From contig CAVVLP010000008.1 of assembly GCA_963749115.1 (NCBI GenBank), forward strand, positions 1 to 64,000: a DNA stretch of 64,000 bases. Direction: 5' to 3'. A program made the translations under genes and the position numbers. The number at the start of each line of letters is the position of its first letter. Within the stretch, counting starts at the first letter, position 1. Shown piece by piece: positions 54,198-63,249 of this stretch. Origin of the DNA: SZUA-36 sp963749115. GTDB taxonomy: Bacteria; Pseudomonadota; Gammaproteobacteria; Xanthomonadales; SZUA-36. The notes beneath the pieces were generated by a model that saw nothing but the letters and a program-made list of their open reading frames with translations, ran no database searches and was not told the DNA's origin.

Positions 54198-55201
54198 TGA
54201 ATACGTCCAATCTGGCCAACACACCACCCTTGCTCGAAATACGGGATTTGTCCCTGAGCTTCCACCAGCAAGCGCAAGTCGCCGTTGACCGTGTCAGTTT
54301 AAACCTGGCAGCGGGCCGCACCCTTGGCCTGGTTGGTGCATCGGGTGCAGGTAAAAGTAGTATTGCGCGGGCTATCCTGCGACTGGTGAAACCGGATTCA
54401 GGTGAAATCCTGTTCAAAGGTAAAGATATTTACCGGATGAATCCGCATGATTTGAAAGCAACCCGTCAACGCATTCAACTGGTTTTTCAAGACCCGTCTG
54501 TTTCTCTGAGCCCCAGGCGCACGGTGGAACAGACATTGCGTGAGCCGCTGCAGCATTTTGCCATCGGCGATGCTGATCATCAGCGCCAAAAAATCCGGGG
54601 AATTTTACAAACTGTCGGCTTGGATCAAGGTGCGTTGAATCGCTACCCGCATCAATTTTCCAGCGGGCAGCAGCAGCGCATCGCTATCGCGCGTGCGCTT
54701 ATCACAAATCCGGACCTGCTGATTGCCGACGAAGCGGTTTCTTCACTGGATGTATCCATACAGGCTCAAATTCTGCAATTAATCCAAATGCTGCAAAAAG
54801 ACTTTGGTATCAGCATCCTGTTCATATCACATGACCTTGCTGTGATCCGGCAAATTGCGGATGATGTTGCGGTGATGTACCAGGGCCAGTTACTGGAGCA
54901 ATCACCGGCGGATCAGTTTTTCAGTGGACCCAGCCACCCGTACAGCAAATCCTTACTGTCTTTTGCACAAGGCAAAACCCCGTCAGGTTGGCCGGACGAT
55001 AAATGGTACTTGGAGCGAACCCGGCAATCGACCGGCGACGCATCAACTTGCGTATTCAGCGGATATTGTCCGGATAAAATGCCGGTTTGCGAACGTCTTG
55101 AACCGGCAATGCACGACATTCACCACAAAAACCAGCACGTTTTAGGGCCGTATTGCGTAAAATGTCATCTTTATGATGAGGTGAAAATAAATGACCACTG
55201 A
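54194..55201 (+). CDS. Peptide ABC transporter ATPase (DppF type)
   Basis: Walker A is GASGAGKSSI, the Q-loop region is LVFQDPSVSLSPRRT, the signature is HQFSSGQQQRIAIARAL, and Walker B is DLLIADEAVSSLD, where Ala-Val replaces the usual Pro-Thr after the catalytic Glu. The C-terminal oligopeptide-type tail also carries cysteines (CVFSGYCPDKMPVCER). It overlaps DppD by four bases and ends inside the start of the next lipoprotein gene. Confidence 0.93.
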   Translation: MMNTSNLANTPPLLEIRDLSLSFHQQAQVAVDRVSLNLAAGRTLGLVGASGAGKSSIARAILRLVKPDSGEILFKGKDIYRMNPHDLKATRQRIQLVFQDPSVSLSPRRTVEQTLREPLQHFAIGDADHQRQKIRGILQTVGLDQGALNRYPHQFSSGQQQRIAIARALITNPDLLIADEAVSSLDVSIQAQILQLIQMLQKDFGISILFISHDLAVIRQIADDVAVMYQGQLLEQSPADQFFSGPSHPYSKSLLSFAQGKTPSGWPDDKWYLERTRQSTGDASTCVFSGYCPDKMPVCERLEPAMHDIHHKNQHVLGPYCVKCHLYDEVKINDH

Positions 55202-55679
55202 AATACCAATTTGTAAAAAATACCTTGTATCAAGCCTGCTGGTGTTAGCGCTTATGTTCAGTGCAGCCTGCGGGACAAAGGTCGTGCGTGGTGCATCGCC
55301 GCTGGTGCGTATGACCGAGCTAAGCCACCAGGACAACAACATCAGCCTCCAGGTGAGTATGCGTAACCTCAATGGTGTTGACCTCGACATCCTGAGTATC
55401 GACATCCGTCTGACTGTCAACGAAAACGAAGACGAGTTATTTGTCTACAGTGGTCCGGTTGACACCAATATTGTCGCCAATGGTACTGAATCCTGGTCGG
55501 TGGAGGTCGAGGAAAGCAAGGCCAGTCGTGAACTTTTGGAATCCCTGGAAAAAGGTGAAATCAAAAGCCTGCCTTATGCACTGAAAGGATCAGTCACCAG
55601 CAAGGATGACGGCACCCTGCGTTTTGAATATGAAGGGCATATCTACCCCCTCCCTGGTAAACCCGGACACTTCCGCTAG
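55191..55679 (+). CDS. LEA2/WHy-like lipoprotein
   Basis: A signal with Cys in LMFSAACGTK suggests lipidation. The mature part is one beta-sandwich with LEA-type-2 features (LSHQDNNISLQVSMRNLNGV, DILSIDIRLTVNENE, VANGTESWSVEVEES). Such domains are linked to stress tolerance, but no mechanism is known. A GAGGTG ribosome site precedes the ATG, which overlaps the ATPase stop. It may be the last gene of the peptide-transport operon or merely coupled to it. Confidence 0.75.
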   Translation: MTTEIPICKKYLVSSLLVLALMFSAACGTKVVRGASPLVRMTELSHQDNNISLQVSMRNLNGVDLDILSIDIRLTVNENEDELFVYSGPVDTNIVANGTESWSVEVEESKASRELLESLEKGEIKSLPYALKGSVTSKDDGTLRFEYEGHIYPLPGKPGHFR

Positions 55680-55727
55680 CGAATTGGAGTTTGACCGTTA
55701 GCGGTTCGCCCGCTAGGCTGTAGGCTA

Positions 55728-55841
55728 AGGAACTTCTGATTTATTCAGAGCGAAGTAGATTGTGAATCAAAATGTTCAGATTCGCCAAGAGTAGGCGCCT
55801 TCAGGCGACAAACGAGTTCATGAATCTATCAGAGGTTCCCT
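55728..55841. repeat. Imperfect inverted-repeat element, about 114 bp
   Basis: AGGAACTTCTGATTTATTCA at the left and the reverse complement of TGAATCTATCAGAGGTTCCCT at the right agree at most positions. The GGAACYTCTGAT end resembles terminal repeats of IS5-like elements, so a MITE or solo remnant is likely. It lies in the gap before the YkvA-like gene, with no gene inside. Confidence 0.5.
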
Positions 55842-55867
55842 AAATCAACCGGGGGCGGAAACAGCAC

Positions 55868-56425
55868 ATGTCTTTATTTATTAATTTCAGGCTCAGCCAG
55901 TCAGATCTCGAGTTTTTCAGTGGCGTAATGCGACAGGCACATGAAAAAGCCAAAGGTACTTCACAGCAACAAATCATCGCCGACGCCACACAATTACTGG
56001 ATCAGGTAAACCAGTCCGATGCGTCAGATTTTATCCGTGACCACATGGGCCAGCTTGACACGCTGATCAGCATGGTCGTCGATGAAGGCTGGGGCTTGAT
56101 TGAAGATGACCGCGATCGCGTTCTTTCTGCATTGTCTTACTTTTCTGAACCGCATGACCTGATACCCGATAATACCCCCGCTCTCGGATTTCTTGACGAT
56201 GCGATAATGATCGAAATTGTCTGCAAAGCGCTAGAGCACGAAATTCAGGCTTACAGAGAGTTTCTGATATTCCGTGCCACCGAAACCAACCGCCGTGGAA
56301 AAGACGAATCTCCGTTGAAGAGGGCTGACTGGCTGGAGCGACGCCGCCAGCAATTGCATGCACGGATGCGCCGCAGACGTGATGGTCAGGCCAATAGAAC
56401 CAAGTCGCCATTCTCATTGTTCTAA
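55868..56425 (+). CDS. YkvA/DUF1232-like protein
   Basis: The core LSYFSEPHDLIPDNTPALGF followed by LDDAIMIEIVCKAL matches the DUF1232 signature (YxxxPxDLIPDxxPxxGxLDD), but it lacks clear membrane helices. A helical N-terminal region and a basic C-terminal tail (RRRQQLHARMRRRRDGQ) complete 185 residues. The role is unknown. AACCGGGGGC lies before the ATG as a weak ribosome site. Confidence 0.75.
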   Translation: MSLFINFRLSQSDLEFFSGVMRQAHEKAKGTSQQQIIADATQLLDQVNQSDASDFIRDHMGQLDTLISMVVDEGWGLIEDDRDRVLSALSYFSEPHDLIPDNTPALGFLDDAIMIEIVCKALEHEIQAYREFLIFRATETNRRGKDESPLKRADWLERRRQQLHARMRRRRDGQANRTKSPFSLF

Positions 56426-56629
56426 ATCGGATTAAGTGATTTTAGAAAGGGCACCTTCTACATTTGCATTGGAATATGCGGAATTCCGTCTTCAAGAAAT
56501 TCATCCCCGCAAACCTGGAAACCCAGGGCCAGCACCAATGAAGGTCCGGATACGCCGGCACATTTTGTTTTACGTTTTTCATATCCGGATTATCACTTAC
56601 AATGGAATTTTAAACACGAACCCTGCGCC

Positions 56630-57784
56630 ATGACGTCGATCCTGCATCAATATATCCTGGTTGGCTTAGAGACCGACCCGACCCGCTACCATGGCGAACA
56701 CGCCAGCCGGCCGGCCTTGCTGGAGCGGGCCGCAGCAGAGCAGGTACTGGCGCATATCGCGGCCGATCTGACCAGCATGTTTCCAGCCATCAACCGCTGT
56801 ACTTTGAGCATGGCCGGTGCCTTGTTTGATCAAACCCAGATATTGCAACCGCGTCTGCCTGTCTACTCCGCGCTGGAAACACTACAGAAATCGAGCAACC
56901 CCGGCACTGAATTCCAGGCGCGCTTACTGAGCATCGGTGCCAACGAAGGAAAAATGCCGTTACCGGAATTACAGCCTTTTGAGAATATCCCGCTTGGTTT
57001 ACTGCAGATCCTGCCTTTATTGATTACCGGTCCCGCTGAATACGTTGATGAACTGTCTACAGAAATGGAACATCGTTTCCTTGAAACAGGCCAGGTCTCG
57101 GCCCACTCTGCCAAAGCACTGGAAACGCAATTTCAGGTCTCTGTCAATCACGCGCGATTCATGACCATCACCGACCTCAATGCTCTATTGCGGCTACAAC
57201 TGGAGCACTACGGTTTTTTGCCACTGTGGGAATTGTTGGATGCAGCCATGAATCCACCTGCCGACACACTCGAAATCAGCACACCGGGCGGACTCCGGTT
57301 CAAATGGCAGGATGATACCGTGCACAGTTTTTTTGAGTCCTTTGACTGGTGGGCCCAATATGGTGGCGGTGCTGAACAACCAGCCGGCGATCAGCAATTA
57401 CAATCTGCCTATGCCGATTGGACACGGGAATACCGTCGTTACCTGACCATGCTAACCGCCCACGGCGTCAGGGTAAGCCAGCATCTGCCAGGTCTGGAAG
57501 ATGCTGAGTTAACAAACACCTTTCTGCTGGAGGAATCCACCAATTCTCCGCAACAGTCCGCGGCAGGGGTCACCGCACACAGTGCTGATGACGTGGGTAC
57601 GATAGCGGTCACCGTCGTCAGCGGTGCGCGGCAAATGAACTTCTATCCGCTACAAGCCAATGGACTCAATGACCTGCACCAGTTCATACGGGACCAGGGA
57701 TATAGCGCAGACATCGCTTACCCGGGACGGCTTTGTTATGATGAGAGCTCACGCCAGCTTACTGCGGAGCCCTTGCCGGATTAG
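56630..57784 (+). CDS. Uncharacterised 384-residue protein
   Basis: I do not recognise it. It has no signal peptide. The first 200 residues are helical (TDPTRYHGEHASRPALLERA, DLNALLRLQLEHYGFLPLWE). The end is beta-rich (DDVGTIAVTVVSGARQMNFY). There is no metal-binding or nucleotide motif I can name. It is a single gene between the YkvA-like and glutaredoxin-fusion genes, and its codon use resembles its neighbours. Confidence 0.7.
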   Translation: MTSILHQYILVGLETDPTRYHGEHASRPALLERAAAEQVLAHIAADLTSMFPAINRCTLSMAGALFDQTQILQPRLPVYSALETLQKSSNPGTEFQARLLSIGANEGKMPLPELQPFENIPLGLLQILPLLITGPAEYVDELSTEMEHRFLETGQVSAHSAKALETQFQVSVNHARFMTITDLNALLRLQLEHYGFLPLWELLDAAMNPPADTLEISTPGGLRFKWQDDTVHSFFESFDWWAQYGGGAEQPAGDQQLQSAYADWTREYRRYLTMLTAHGVRVSQHLPGLEDAELTNTFLLEESTNSPQQSAAGVTAHSADDVGTIAVTVVSGARQMNFYPLQANGLNDLHQFIRDQGYSADIAYPGRLCYDESSRQLTAEPLPD

Positions 57785-57923
57785 GCACCTGGTCTCCAAA
57801 GCAGTAATGATTTTGTTAATAAAACCAGGCTTGGCGATTCACAAAACTTGATACTCTGCTTTTAGCACCCCATGTAAACCCTCACACAAATTTTATTACT
57901 TTAATCAACTGGAATTCTGAACA

Positions 57924-58858
57924 ATGACCCTGGAAGACAGCACCCGCGAGAAAATTGAAAATATTATTAATCAGAGCCGTGTCGTTCTGTTTATGAAGGG
58001 CACGCCGAAAGCGCCCATGTGCGGTTTTTCGTCAAAAACCGTTGGTTTACTGGATTCAGTTCTCGATGACTACGAAAGCGTAGATGTGCTCGAAGATCAG
58101 GAAATCCGCGACGGTATTAAAATCTATGGTAACTGGCCAACGATCCCGCAACTGTATATCGACGGCGAACTGGTAGGTGGCTGCGATATTGTTACCGCCA
58201 TGTTCAATAGCAGTGAACTGCACGAAATGCTGGGTGTTGAAGCTCCGGATCGTACTCCGCCTGAAGTAACTATCACCGATGCCGCCGCAGAGAAAATTCT
58301 CGAGGCCATGGCCGGCCACGAAGGTATTGGTCTGCATTTCGCCATTGATGCCGGCTGGCAGTCACAGTTCAACGTTGCACCGGCCGAAGGCCATGAAATA
58401 ATGATCGAAACCAATGGTATCACCATGTATTTCGATCTGGCCTCTGCTCAACGTGCCAATGGCGCAATCATTGACTGGGTGGAAACACTACAGGGCTCAG
58501 GCCTGACCATTCATCTGCCACAGGCACCTGAGCCAGTGAAGCAAATGAGCGTGCCGAGCTAAAGGATCACCTTGAAAACAATAGCATCATACTGATTGAT
58601 GTACGCGGAAGCGAAGAGCGCGCACTGGCCAACCTCGAAGCGGCCAAGCCAATCGACGCTGAAACCATGCAGGCCATTGAAGCCATGCCAAAAGACACCG
58701 CACTGGCCTTCATCTGCCATATCGGAAATCGCAGCCAGGTAGCCGGCGAACATTTCCGCAAACAGGGTTTCACCAACGTCAGTAATGTTGTCGGTGGCAT
58801 CGATGCCTGGTCAAAAGAAATTGACCCTTCAGTGCCTCAATACGGCGGCTACAAATAA
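57924..58858 (+). CDS. Monothiol glutaredoxin / HesB-like / rhodanese fusion, one frame break
   Basis: Residues 1-105 are a Grx4-type glutaredoxin with the CGFS active site (KGTPKAPMCGFSSKT) and the glutathione-binding WPTIPQLYIDGELVGGCD. Residues 110-200 resemble an A-type Fe-S carrier (VTITDAAAEKILEAM, FNVAPAEGHEIMIETNGITM) but lack all three usual cysteines. After MSVP a single-base deletion near 58557 (CCGGAG to CCGAG would explain it) breaks the frame. The rest is a rhodanese domain with active Cys in ICHIGNRSQVAGEHF. Combined length is about 311 residues. Grx4 proteins store or transfer iron-sulfur clusters with BolA; the fusion suggests sulfur supply in the same chain. Confidence 0.85.
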
Positions 58859-59241
58859 GCCACAACCAGTCAAAACCAATCAGTTGGGACAGCAGTCACT
58901 GCTGTCTCACTTGGTTAGAGATTTACTCGTTCCCAGCATGGGAACGCTGGAACTAACTACCCACCCCAGCTTAAGCCTCCAACAGAGTACACCTATCAGA
59001 AACCACTGGCCCATGACTTTGCACATAGCAGAGGGTGTGCGGCACCTTACTTCAGGACCTTGAGCGACATGGACAAGGTGAGACCGGGAACCGGTCGAGA
59101 GGGTGGCCTGGGCCATGTCGCGCCAGAGCCCACACGGACGTGCTTGTGGCGTGTCCTGAAGTAAGGTGCCGCGCGACCTCGGCTACCCTGACGGAGCACC
59201 AGTTGTGGGAGCACACCCTCCGATAAGAAAATTAGACAAAT
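58859..59241. other. Intergenic region with structured element
   Basis: No gene is supported in about 380 bases. A TGAGACAGCAG-like hairpin (58889-58909) and a CGTTCCCAGCATGGGAACG hairpin (58929-58947) precede the large nested inverted repeat annotated separately. Confidence 0.5.
59031..59220. repeat. 190-bp nested inverted-repeat element
   Basis: Three arms pair in register: GAGGGTGTGC with GCACACCCTC (59031-59040, 59211-59220), GCGGCACCTTACTTCAGGAC with its exact complement (59039-59058, 59153-59172), and GCGACATGG with CCATGTCGC (59064-59072, 59113-59121). The nesting makes one long hairpin if transcribed. It could be a MITE or a structured RNA; I cannot tell which. No reading frame is convincing. 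Confidence 0.7.
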
Positions 59242-60009
59242 CTAATAGAATTCCGCGATTGCCGGGGCGTGGTCGGAAGGCCGTTCCTGACGTCGGGGCT
59301 CCTTGTCGATATAGGCAGCGCTGCAATTGTCTGCCAGGACCTTTGAAGCTAACACCAGGTCAATCCGCAGACCCATGTTGCGTCTGAACGCCGCCATGCG
59401 GTAGTCCCACCAACTCCAGGTTTTTTCCTCCTGCTCAAACAGCCTGAAGGTATCGGAAAGGCCAAAGTCAAGCATTTTCTGAAGTGCCTGACGTTCCGGT
59501 GTGCTGCAAAGGATTTTCTCGTGCCAGGCCTCGGGATCGTGTACATCGCGGTCTTGGGGTGCAATATTAAAATCACCCAACACGATGACCTTGCCAGATT
59601 TCTGCATTTCATCCGCAACCCAACGGTTTACCTGTTCCAGCCAATGCAGTTTATAGGCATATTTCTCTGACCCCACTTCCGAACCGTTAACCACGTATAA
59701 ATTGATAATACGTATATCACCGATTGTTGCGGCCAGAATGCGTCGTTGCGGATCATCCAGACCGTCGATATCGGTCACGATATCAATGGCCGGTTCACGA
59801 CTAAGAATGGCAACACCGTTATAGGTTTTTTGACCGGAGTAAACACTGTGATAGCCGGCATCCATCAATACATCAACCGGGAAACGATCATCGGTCAGCT
59901 TGGTTTCCTGTATTGCCAGGATGTCGGGCTGCGCGCTATCACACCAGGCCAGCACGTGGGGTAGCCGGACATTCAGTGAATTAACATTCCACGATGCAAC
60001 TTTCAGCAC
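59242..60009 (-). CDS. xthA: Exodeoxyribonuclease III
   Basis: The endonuclease/exonuclease/phosphatase fold shows KVASWNVNSLNVRLPHV, the metal Glu in AIQETKLTDDRFP, LYVVNGSEVGSEKY, GDFNIAPQDRDVHDP and the catalytic His in ERPSDHAPAIAEF. The WDYRMAAFRRNMGLRIDLVL segment is typical of XthA. It removes 3' blocking groups and cuts at abasic sites in base-excision repair. Length (255) is normal. Confidence 0.95.
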   Translation of the reverse strand: MLKVASWNVNSLNVRLPHVLAWCDSAQPDILAIQETKLTDDRFPVDVLMDAGYHSVYSGQKTYNGVAILSREPAIDIVTDIDGLDDPQRRILAATIGDIRIINLYVVNGSEVGSEKYAYKLHWLEQVNRWVADEMQKSGKVIVLGDFNIAPQDRDVHDPEAWHEKILCSTPERQALQKMLDFGLSDTFRLFEQEEKTWSWWDYRMAAFRRNMGLRIDLVLASKVLADNCSAAYIDKEPRRQERPSDHAPAIAEFY

Positions 60010-60228
60010 ATTATTTCCTCATGATGATTGTGTTTTTCGATAGCCGGATTGTTGTTACCGGTCATCTTACGCATAATACCAGTTGGCAGGACATAAGAAA
60101 AAAGAGTCCGGCAATGAGTGTAAAAGGAAAAATGAACCTGACCCCTTTTTTTGAATTTTTGGAGTAGAAATGAAAAGCCTGAAGTTATTGGAAATGATAC
60201 CGGGATCATCCCCGGGGAAGTCTCGAGC

Positions 60229-60601
60229 ATGAAACCTGGACTAACCGGTATCACAAGAATTATGGCGGCTTCAAAAAATTCGCTCAATGGCATTCGTGAC
60301 TGCTGGCGCTATGAATCCGCATTCAGACAGAATTCTGTTCTGTCGATCGTACTGTTGATCCTGTCGTTTTACCTGGCACAAACCGTGGTCGAGTGGTTGA
60401 TCCTGGTATCTGCCGCTATTCCTGCTGGCCATAGTTGAACTGCTGAACAGTGCCATCGAAAATATCGTTGACCGCATTGGTCCCGAACATCATATACTGT
60501 CGGGCAGGGCCAAGGATATGGGTTCCGCAGGCACCATGTTCTGCCTTATCCTTATCGCAACCGTTTGGCTAAGCATGACCTGGAGCAGATACTTTGCATA
60601 A
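60229..60601 (+). CDS. dgkA: Diacylglycerol kinase, one frame break
   Basis: The sequence MKPGLTGITRIMAASKNSLN, then GIRDCWRYESAFRQN, is the DgkA N-terminus with its conserved Glu. After VVEWLILV the frame changes (60404-60412) and continues as LPLFLLAIVELLNSAIENIV, DRIGPEHHILSGRAKDMGSA and a last membrane helix. ELLNSAIE is the catalytic signature. With one base removed the product is 123 residues, the standard size. It recycles diacylglycerol to phosphatidic acid. Its stop overlaps the start of the Kazal lipoprotein. Confidence 0.9.
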
Positions 60602-60902
60602 ACACTTTCTGAAAGCCATGGGCGTTTTATCCGCGACATTGATACTGCTTGCCGGCTGTAGCGACACCTCTGGCGAACCGGTTGAGCCGGGTAAACCCAT
60701 TAAAACCGTTGAGTCTGCAGTATCAGAAGTAAAGTCTGAAGAATGTCTGCTCAAGCCACCGAAAGAGCCGGTGGCCTGCACCATGCAGTATGATCCGGTC
60801 TGCGGTTGTGACGGTGTAACCTACGGCAATGCCTGCATGGCCCGTGGCGCCGGTGTGCCGCGCAGCAAGCCAGGTGCCTGTGAAGAGAATTCGAACAATT
60901 GA
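60594..60902 (+). CDS. Lipoprotein with Kazal-type protease-inhibitor domain
   Basis: A lipobox (LILLAGC) is followed by a short linker and one Kazal domain: CTMQYDPVCGCDGVTYGNAC, with CLLKPP before it and GACEE after it, giving the six-Cys pattern C-x(n)-C-x7-C-x10-C-x(n)-C. Such domains inhibit serine proteases. A periplasmic or surface inhibitor may protect the cell from its own or foreign proteases. The TTG at 60594 has GGAG eight bases upstream; an ATG at 60618 is the alternative. It overlaps dgkA by eight bases. Confidence 0.85.
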   Translation: MHKHFLKAMGVLSATLILLAGCSDTSGEPVEPGKPIKTVESAVSEVKSEECLLKPPKEPVACTMQYDPVCGCDGVTYGNACMARGAGVPRSKPGACEENSNN

Positions 60903-60975
60903 TAAATTATTTAATGAACCTGTGTAACTTTTTCGTTTCCAGTATTCGGAAACATAAACCCGGAAAAATCAAATC

Positions 60976-61395
60976 ATGAAATTGTTTCTGCGAACCATTG
61001 TAATACTTGGCCTGACCGCCTTAATCACCGCCTGTCCGAAAACCAAGGAAGAAACAGATCTCTCTGATACCCTGCTGCAATACGATACAGTCATTCGCTG
61101 GGCCCAATGGGATGCGGCTGTTGACTTTATTGCCCCGGACTACCTGGAAGAGCACCCGGTTACAAGACTGGACCTCGACCGCTTAAGGCTGTTTCGCGTT
61201 ACTCAGTATATGGTTCGCTCAGCAGTCCCGTTTGATGAAGGTAAAGGCCTGATACAGGTTGTAGAGATTAAAATGTTCAACAAAAACCAGGCGCGTGAGC
61301 GCAGCATAATTGATGAACAAGAGTGGAAATACGACGAAGAAAGGGAACGCTGGCTTTTACATTCCGGCCTGCCCGATCCAACACAGAGCCGTTGA
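60976..61395 (+). CDS. Small lipoprotein of unknown function
   Basis: A signal (MKLFLRTIVILGLTALITAC) with an LITAC lipobox precedes about 120 residues with mixed helix and strand (LLQYDTVIRWAQWDAAVDFI, VVEIKMFNKNQARERSIIDE). I see no recognised domain, though the shape (a helix pair, then antiparallel strands ending WLLHSGL) recalls NTF2-like folds. It is convergent with sppA. Confidence 0.7.
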   Translation: MKLFLRTIVILGLTALITACPKTKEETDLSDTLLQYDTVIRWAQWDAAVDFIAPDYLEEHPVTRLDLDRLRLFRVTQYMVRSAVPFDEGKGLIQVVEIKMFNKNQARERSIIDEQEWKYDEERERWLLHSGLPDPTQSR

Positions 61396-61407
61396 TCGGT
61401 AACCGTT

Positions 61408-63249
61408 CTACAATCCACATAAACAGTGCGCTGCCACGGTGAACTTGCCCTGCTGGGCTGTAATAAACTGCAGGTCATCAAGCATGCCTTGCAGCCAGGA
61501 AACCGGGAGACTCACAGGCCTGCTGACAGAAATATTTAACTTTGAAACTGCACCGGTCATGAAATCCATGACCAGCCGGTCAAGTGCTGACTGTTCGGGT
61601 TCAATCCATTCGATCTGATAATTGTCCCCCAGGCCAGCAATACGTGCACTGGCTTTGATGGCGTCCTGAAACGTTCCGGTTTTATCAATCAGTCCACGCT
61701 CGACGGCCTGCTCACCACTCCATACCCGACCCTGTGCAATCTCATCAATTTCCTCGAGCGATTTACCACGTGCCTGGCTGACCAGGCTGATAAACTGTTG
61801 GTATATCCTTTCTGTACTGGACTGGAATACACGTGAGATACCCGGATCCAAAGGCATATCAAACCTTAATTTGCCAGCCATTTCGGTTGTCCCGAAACCA
61901 TCGGTATGCACACCGATTTTATCCAGCGTCGCGCCAAATGTCGGTAGCATCCCGTACACACCGATTGAGCCGGTAATCGTCGCCGGACTGGCCCAGACTT
62001 CATCCGCGGCCATGGCCATCCAGTAACCGCCGGAAGCAGCGACGTTGCCCATGGAAATGACCACCGTCTTACCCGAATCGCGCACTTGCTGAAGCTCAAG
62101 CCGCAAAACCTCGGAGGCGTATGAATCACCACCCGGGCTGTTAATACGCAAAACAACTGCAGCCACTTTTTCATCACGGGCTGCCCGGCGCAATTGTTCT
62201 GCTGTCGATATCGACCCAATCCGCCCGGCCGGGTGATTCCCGCTAACGATTTCGCCCTCAGCGACTACGATGGCGATTTGCTTTGCAGTGCTGTATTGCT
62301 TTTGTGATTCAGTCAGATCCAGGTAGTCGAGCATACCGACGGCACGGTAACTATCACCAGCCTGATCCGGAGTCCCGCGCCTTGCCAGTTCCTGACGCGC
62401 CTGGGGTGCCGTCATCAACCGATCCACCAGGCCAAGGTTCATCGCATATTGTGCGAAGTCACCGTCCACGCTTTCAATCTGGTTGGGCAGGTCATCAATG
62501 GATTCCTGCAGCGATTCCAATATCAGGCCCCGGTTCTTGGCTACTGTCTCAAGATACTGTTGCCACAGATCGTTCAGCCAAAATCTGCCAGCCTCCTTCG
62601 ATTCCTCTGACATATCATCACGAATATAGGGTTCCATCGCTGATTTGTACTTGCCAACCCTGAACAGATTAATCTCTACCGCCAGTTTCTCCAGCCCTTC
62701 ACGATAGAATTGCCGATAGCTTGAATAACCGTCAATCCAGATCGAACCATTGGGGTTGAGCCAGATTTCATCAGCCAAAGAAGCCAGGTAATACTGATTC
62801 TGACCCAGGAACCCCGCCAGTGCGATCACCGGTTTCCCGGTGGACCTGAATGCCTCAAGTGCGTGACCAAGATCATTCAATGCAGCAAGACCAATGCTAC
62901 GCAAATAGTTCGGGTCAATAACAAGCTGGGTGATATCACTATCACCGGCAGCACGATGAATGGCCTCCAGCATGTCACGTAAACGGGTTTCAGACTGCTC
63001 CTGGTTGGTGGCCTCCTCTATGGCACGATCCAGGGCAGTCGTTGTGTATTGCTCAACAACAGTACCGTAAGGACGGATAACCAGGGTAGAGTCTGGCTTG
63101 AGGCGGAATGTTTCCGGTGCCTGGAAGGCCATAAACACAAAGTAGATAAACAATAAAAACAGCAGGTTCAGAAAAACCTTTCTGCTGCCGTTGACAAAAT
63201 GCCATACCCCGAGTGCAAATCTAACCAGGAAAGAACGTTCGTTAGCCAT
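61408..63249 (-). CDS. sppA: Signal peptide peptidase SppA, 67-kDa type
   Basis: This is the long two-domain SppA (613 residues). A membrane anchor (NLLFLLFIYFVFMAF) is followed by the N-terminal domain with the general-base Lys in NLFRVGKYKSAMEPY and the C-terminal domain with the nucleophile Ser in NVAASGGYWMAMAAD. The INSPGGDSYASEVLR and ITGSIGVYGMLPTF segments are typical. It degrades cleaved signal peptides in the membrane. I start at the ATG at 63249; an in-frame extension to 63420 is not conserved-looking. It is divergent from pspA. Confidence 0.95.
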   Translation of the reverse strand: MANERSFLVRFALGVWHFVNGSRKVFLNLLFLLFIYFVFMAFQAPETFRLKPDSTLVIRPYGTVVEQYTTTALDRAIEEATNQEQSETRLRDMLEAIHRAAGDSDITQLVIDPNYLRSIGLAALNDLGHALEAFRSTGKPVIALAGFLGQNQYYLASLADEIWLNPNGSIWIDGYSSYRQFYREGLEKLAVEINLFRVGKYKSAMEPYIRDDMSEESKEAGRFWLNDLWQQYLETVAKNRGLILESLQESIDDLPNQIESVDGDFAQYAMNLGLVDRLMTAPQARQELARRGTPDQAGDSYRAVGMLDYLDLTESQKQYSTAKQIAIVVAEGEIVSGNHPAGRIGSISTAEQLRRAARDEKVAAVVLRINSPGGDSYASEVLRLELQQVRDSGKTVVISMGNVAASGGYWMAMAADEVWASPATITGSIGVYGMLPTFGATLDKIGVHTDGFGTTEMAGKLRFDMPLDPGISRVFQSSTERIYQQFISLVSQARGKSLEEIDEIAQGRVWSGEQAVERGLIDKTGTFQDAIKASARIAGLGDNYQIEWIEPEQSALDRLVMDFMTGAVSKLNISVSRPVSLPVSWLQGMLDDLQFITAQQGKFTVAAHCLCGL

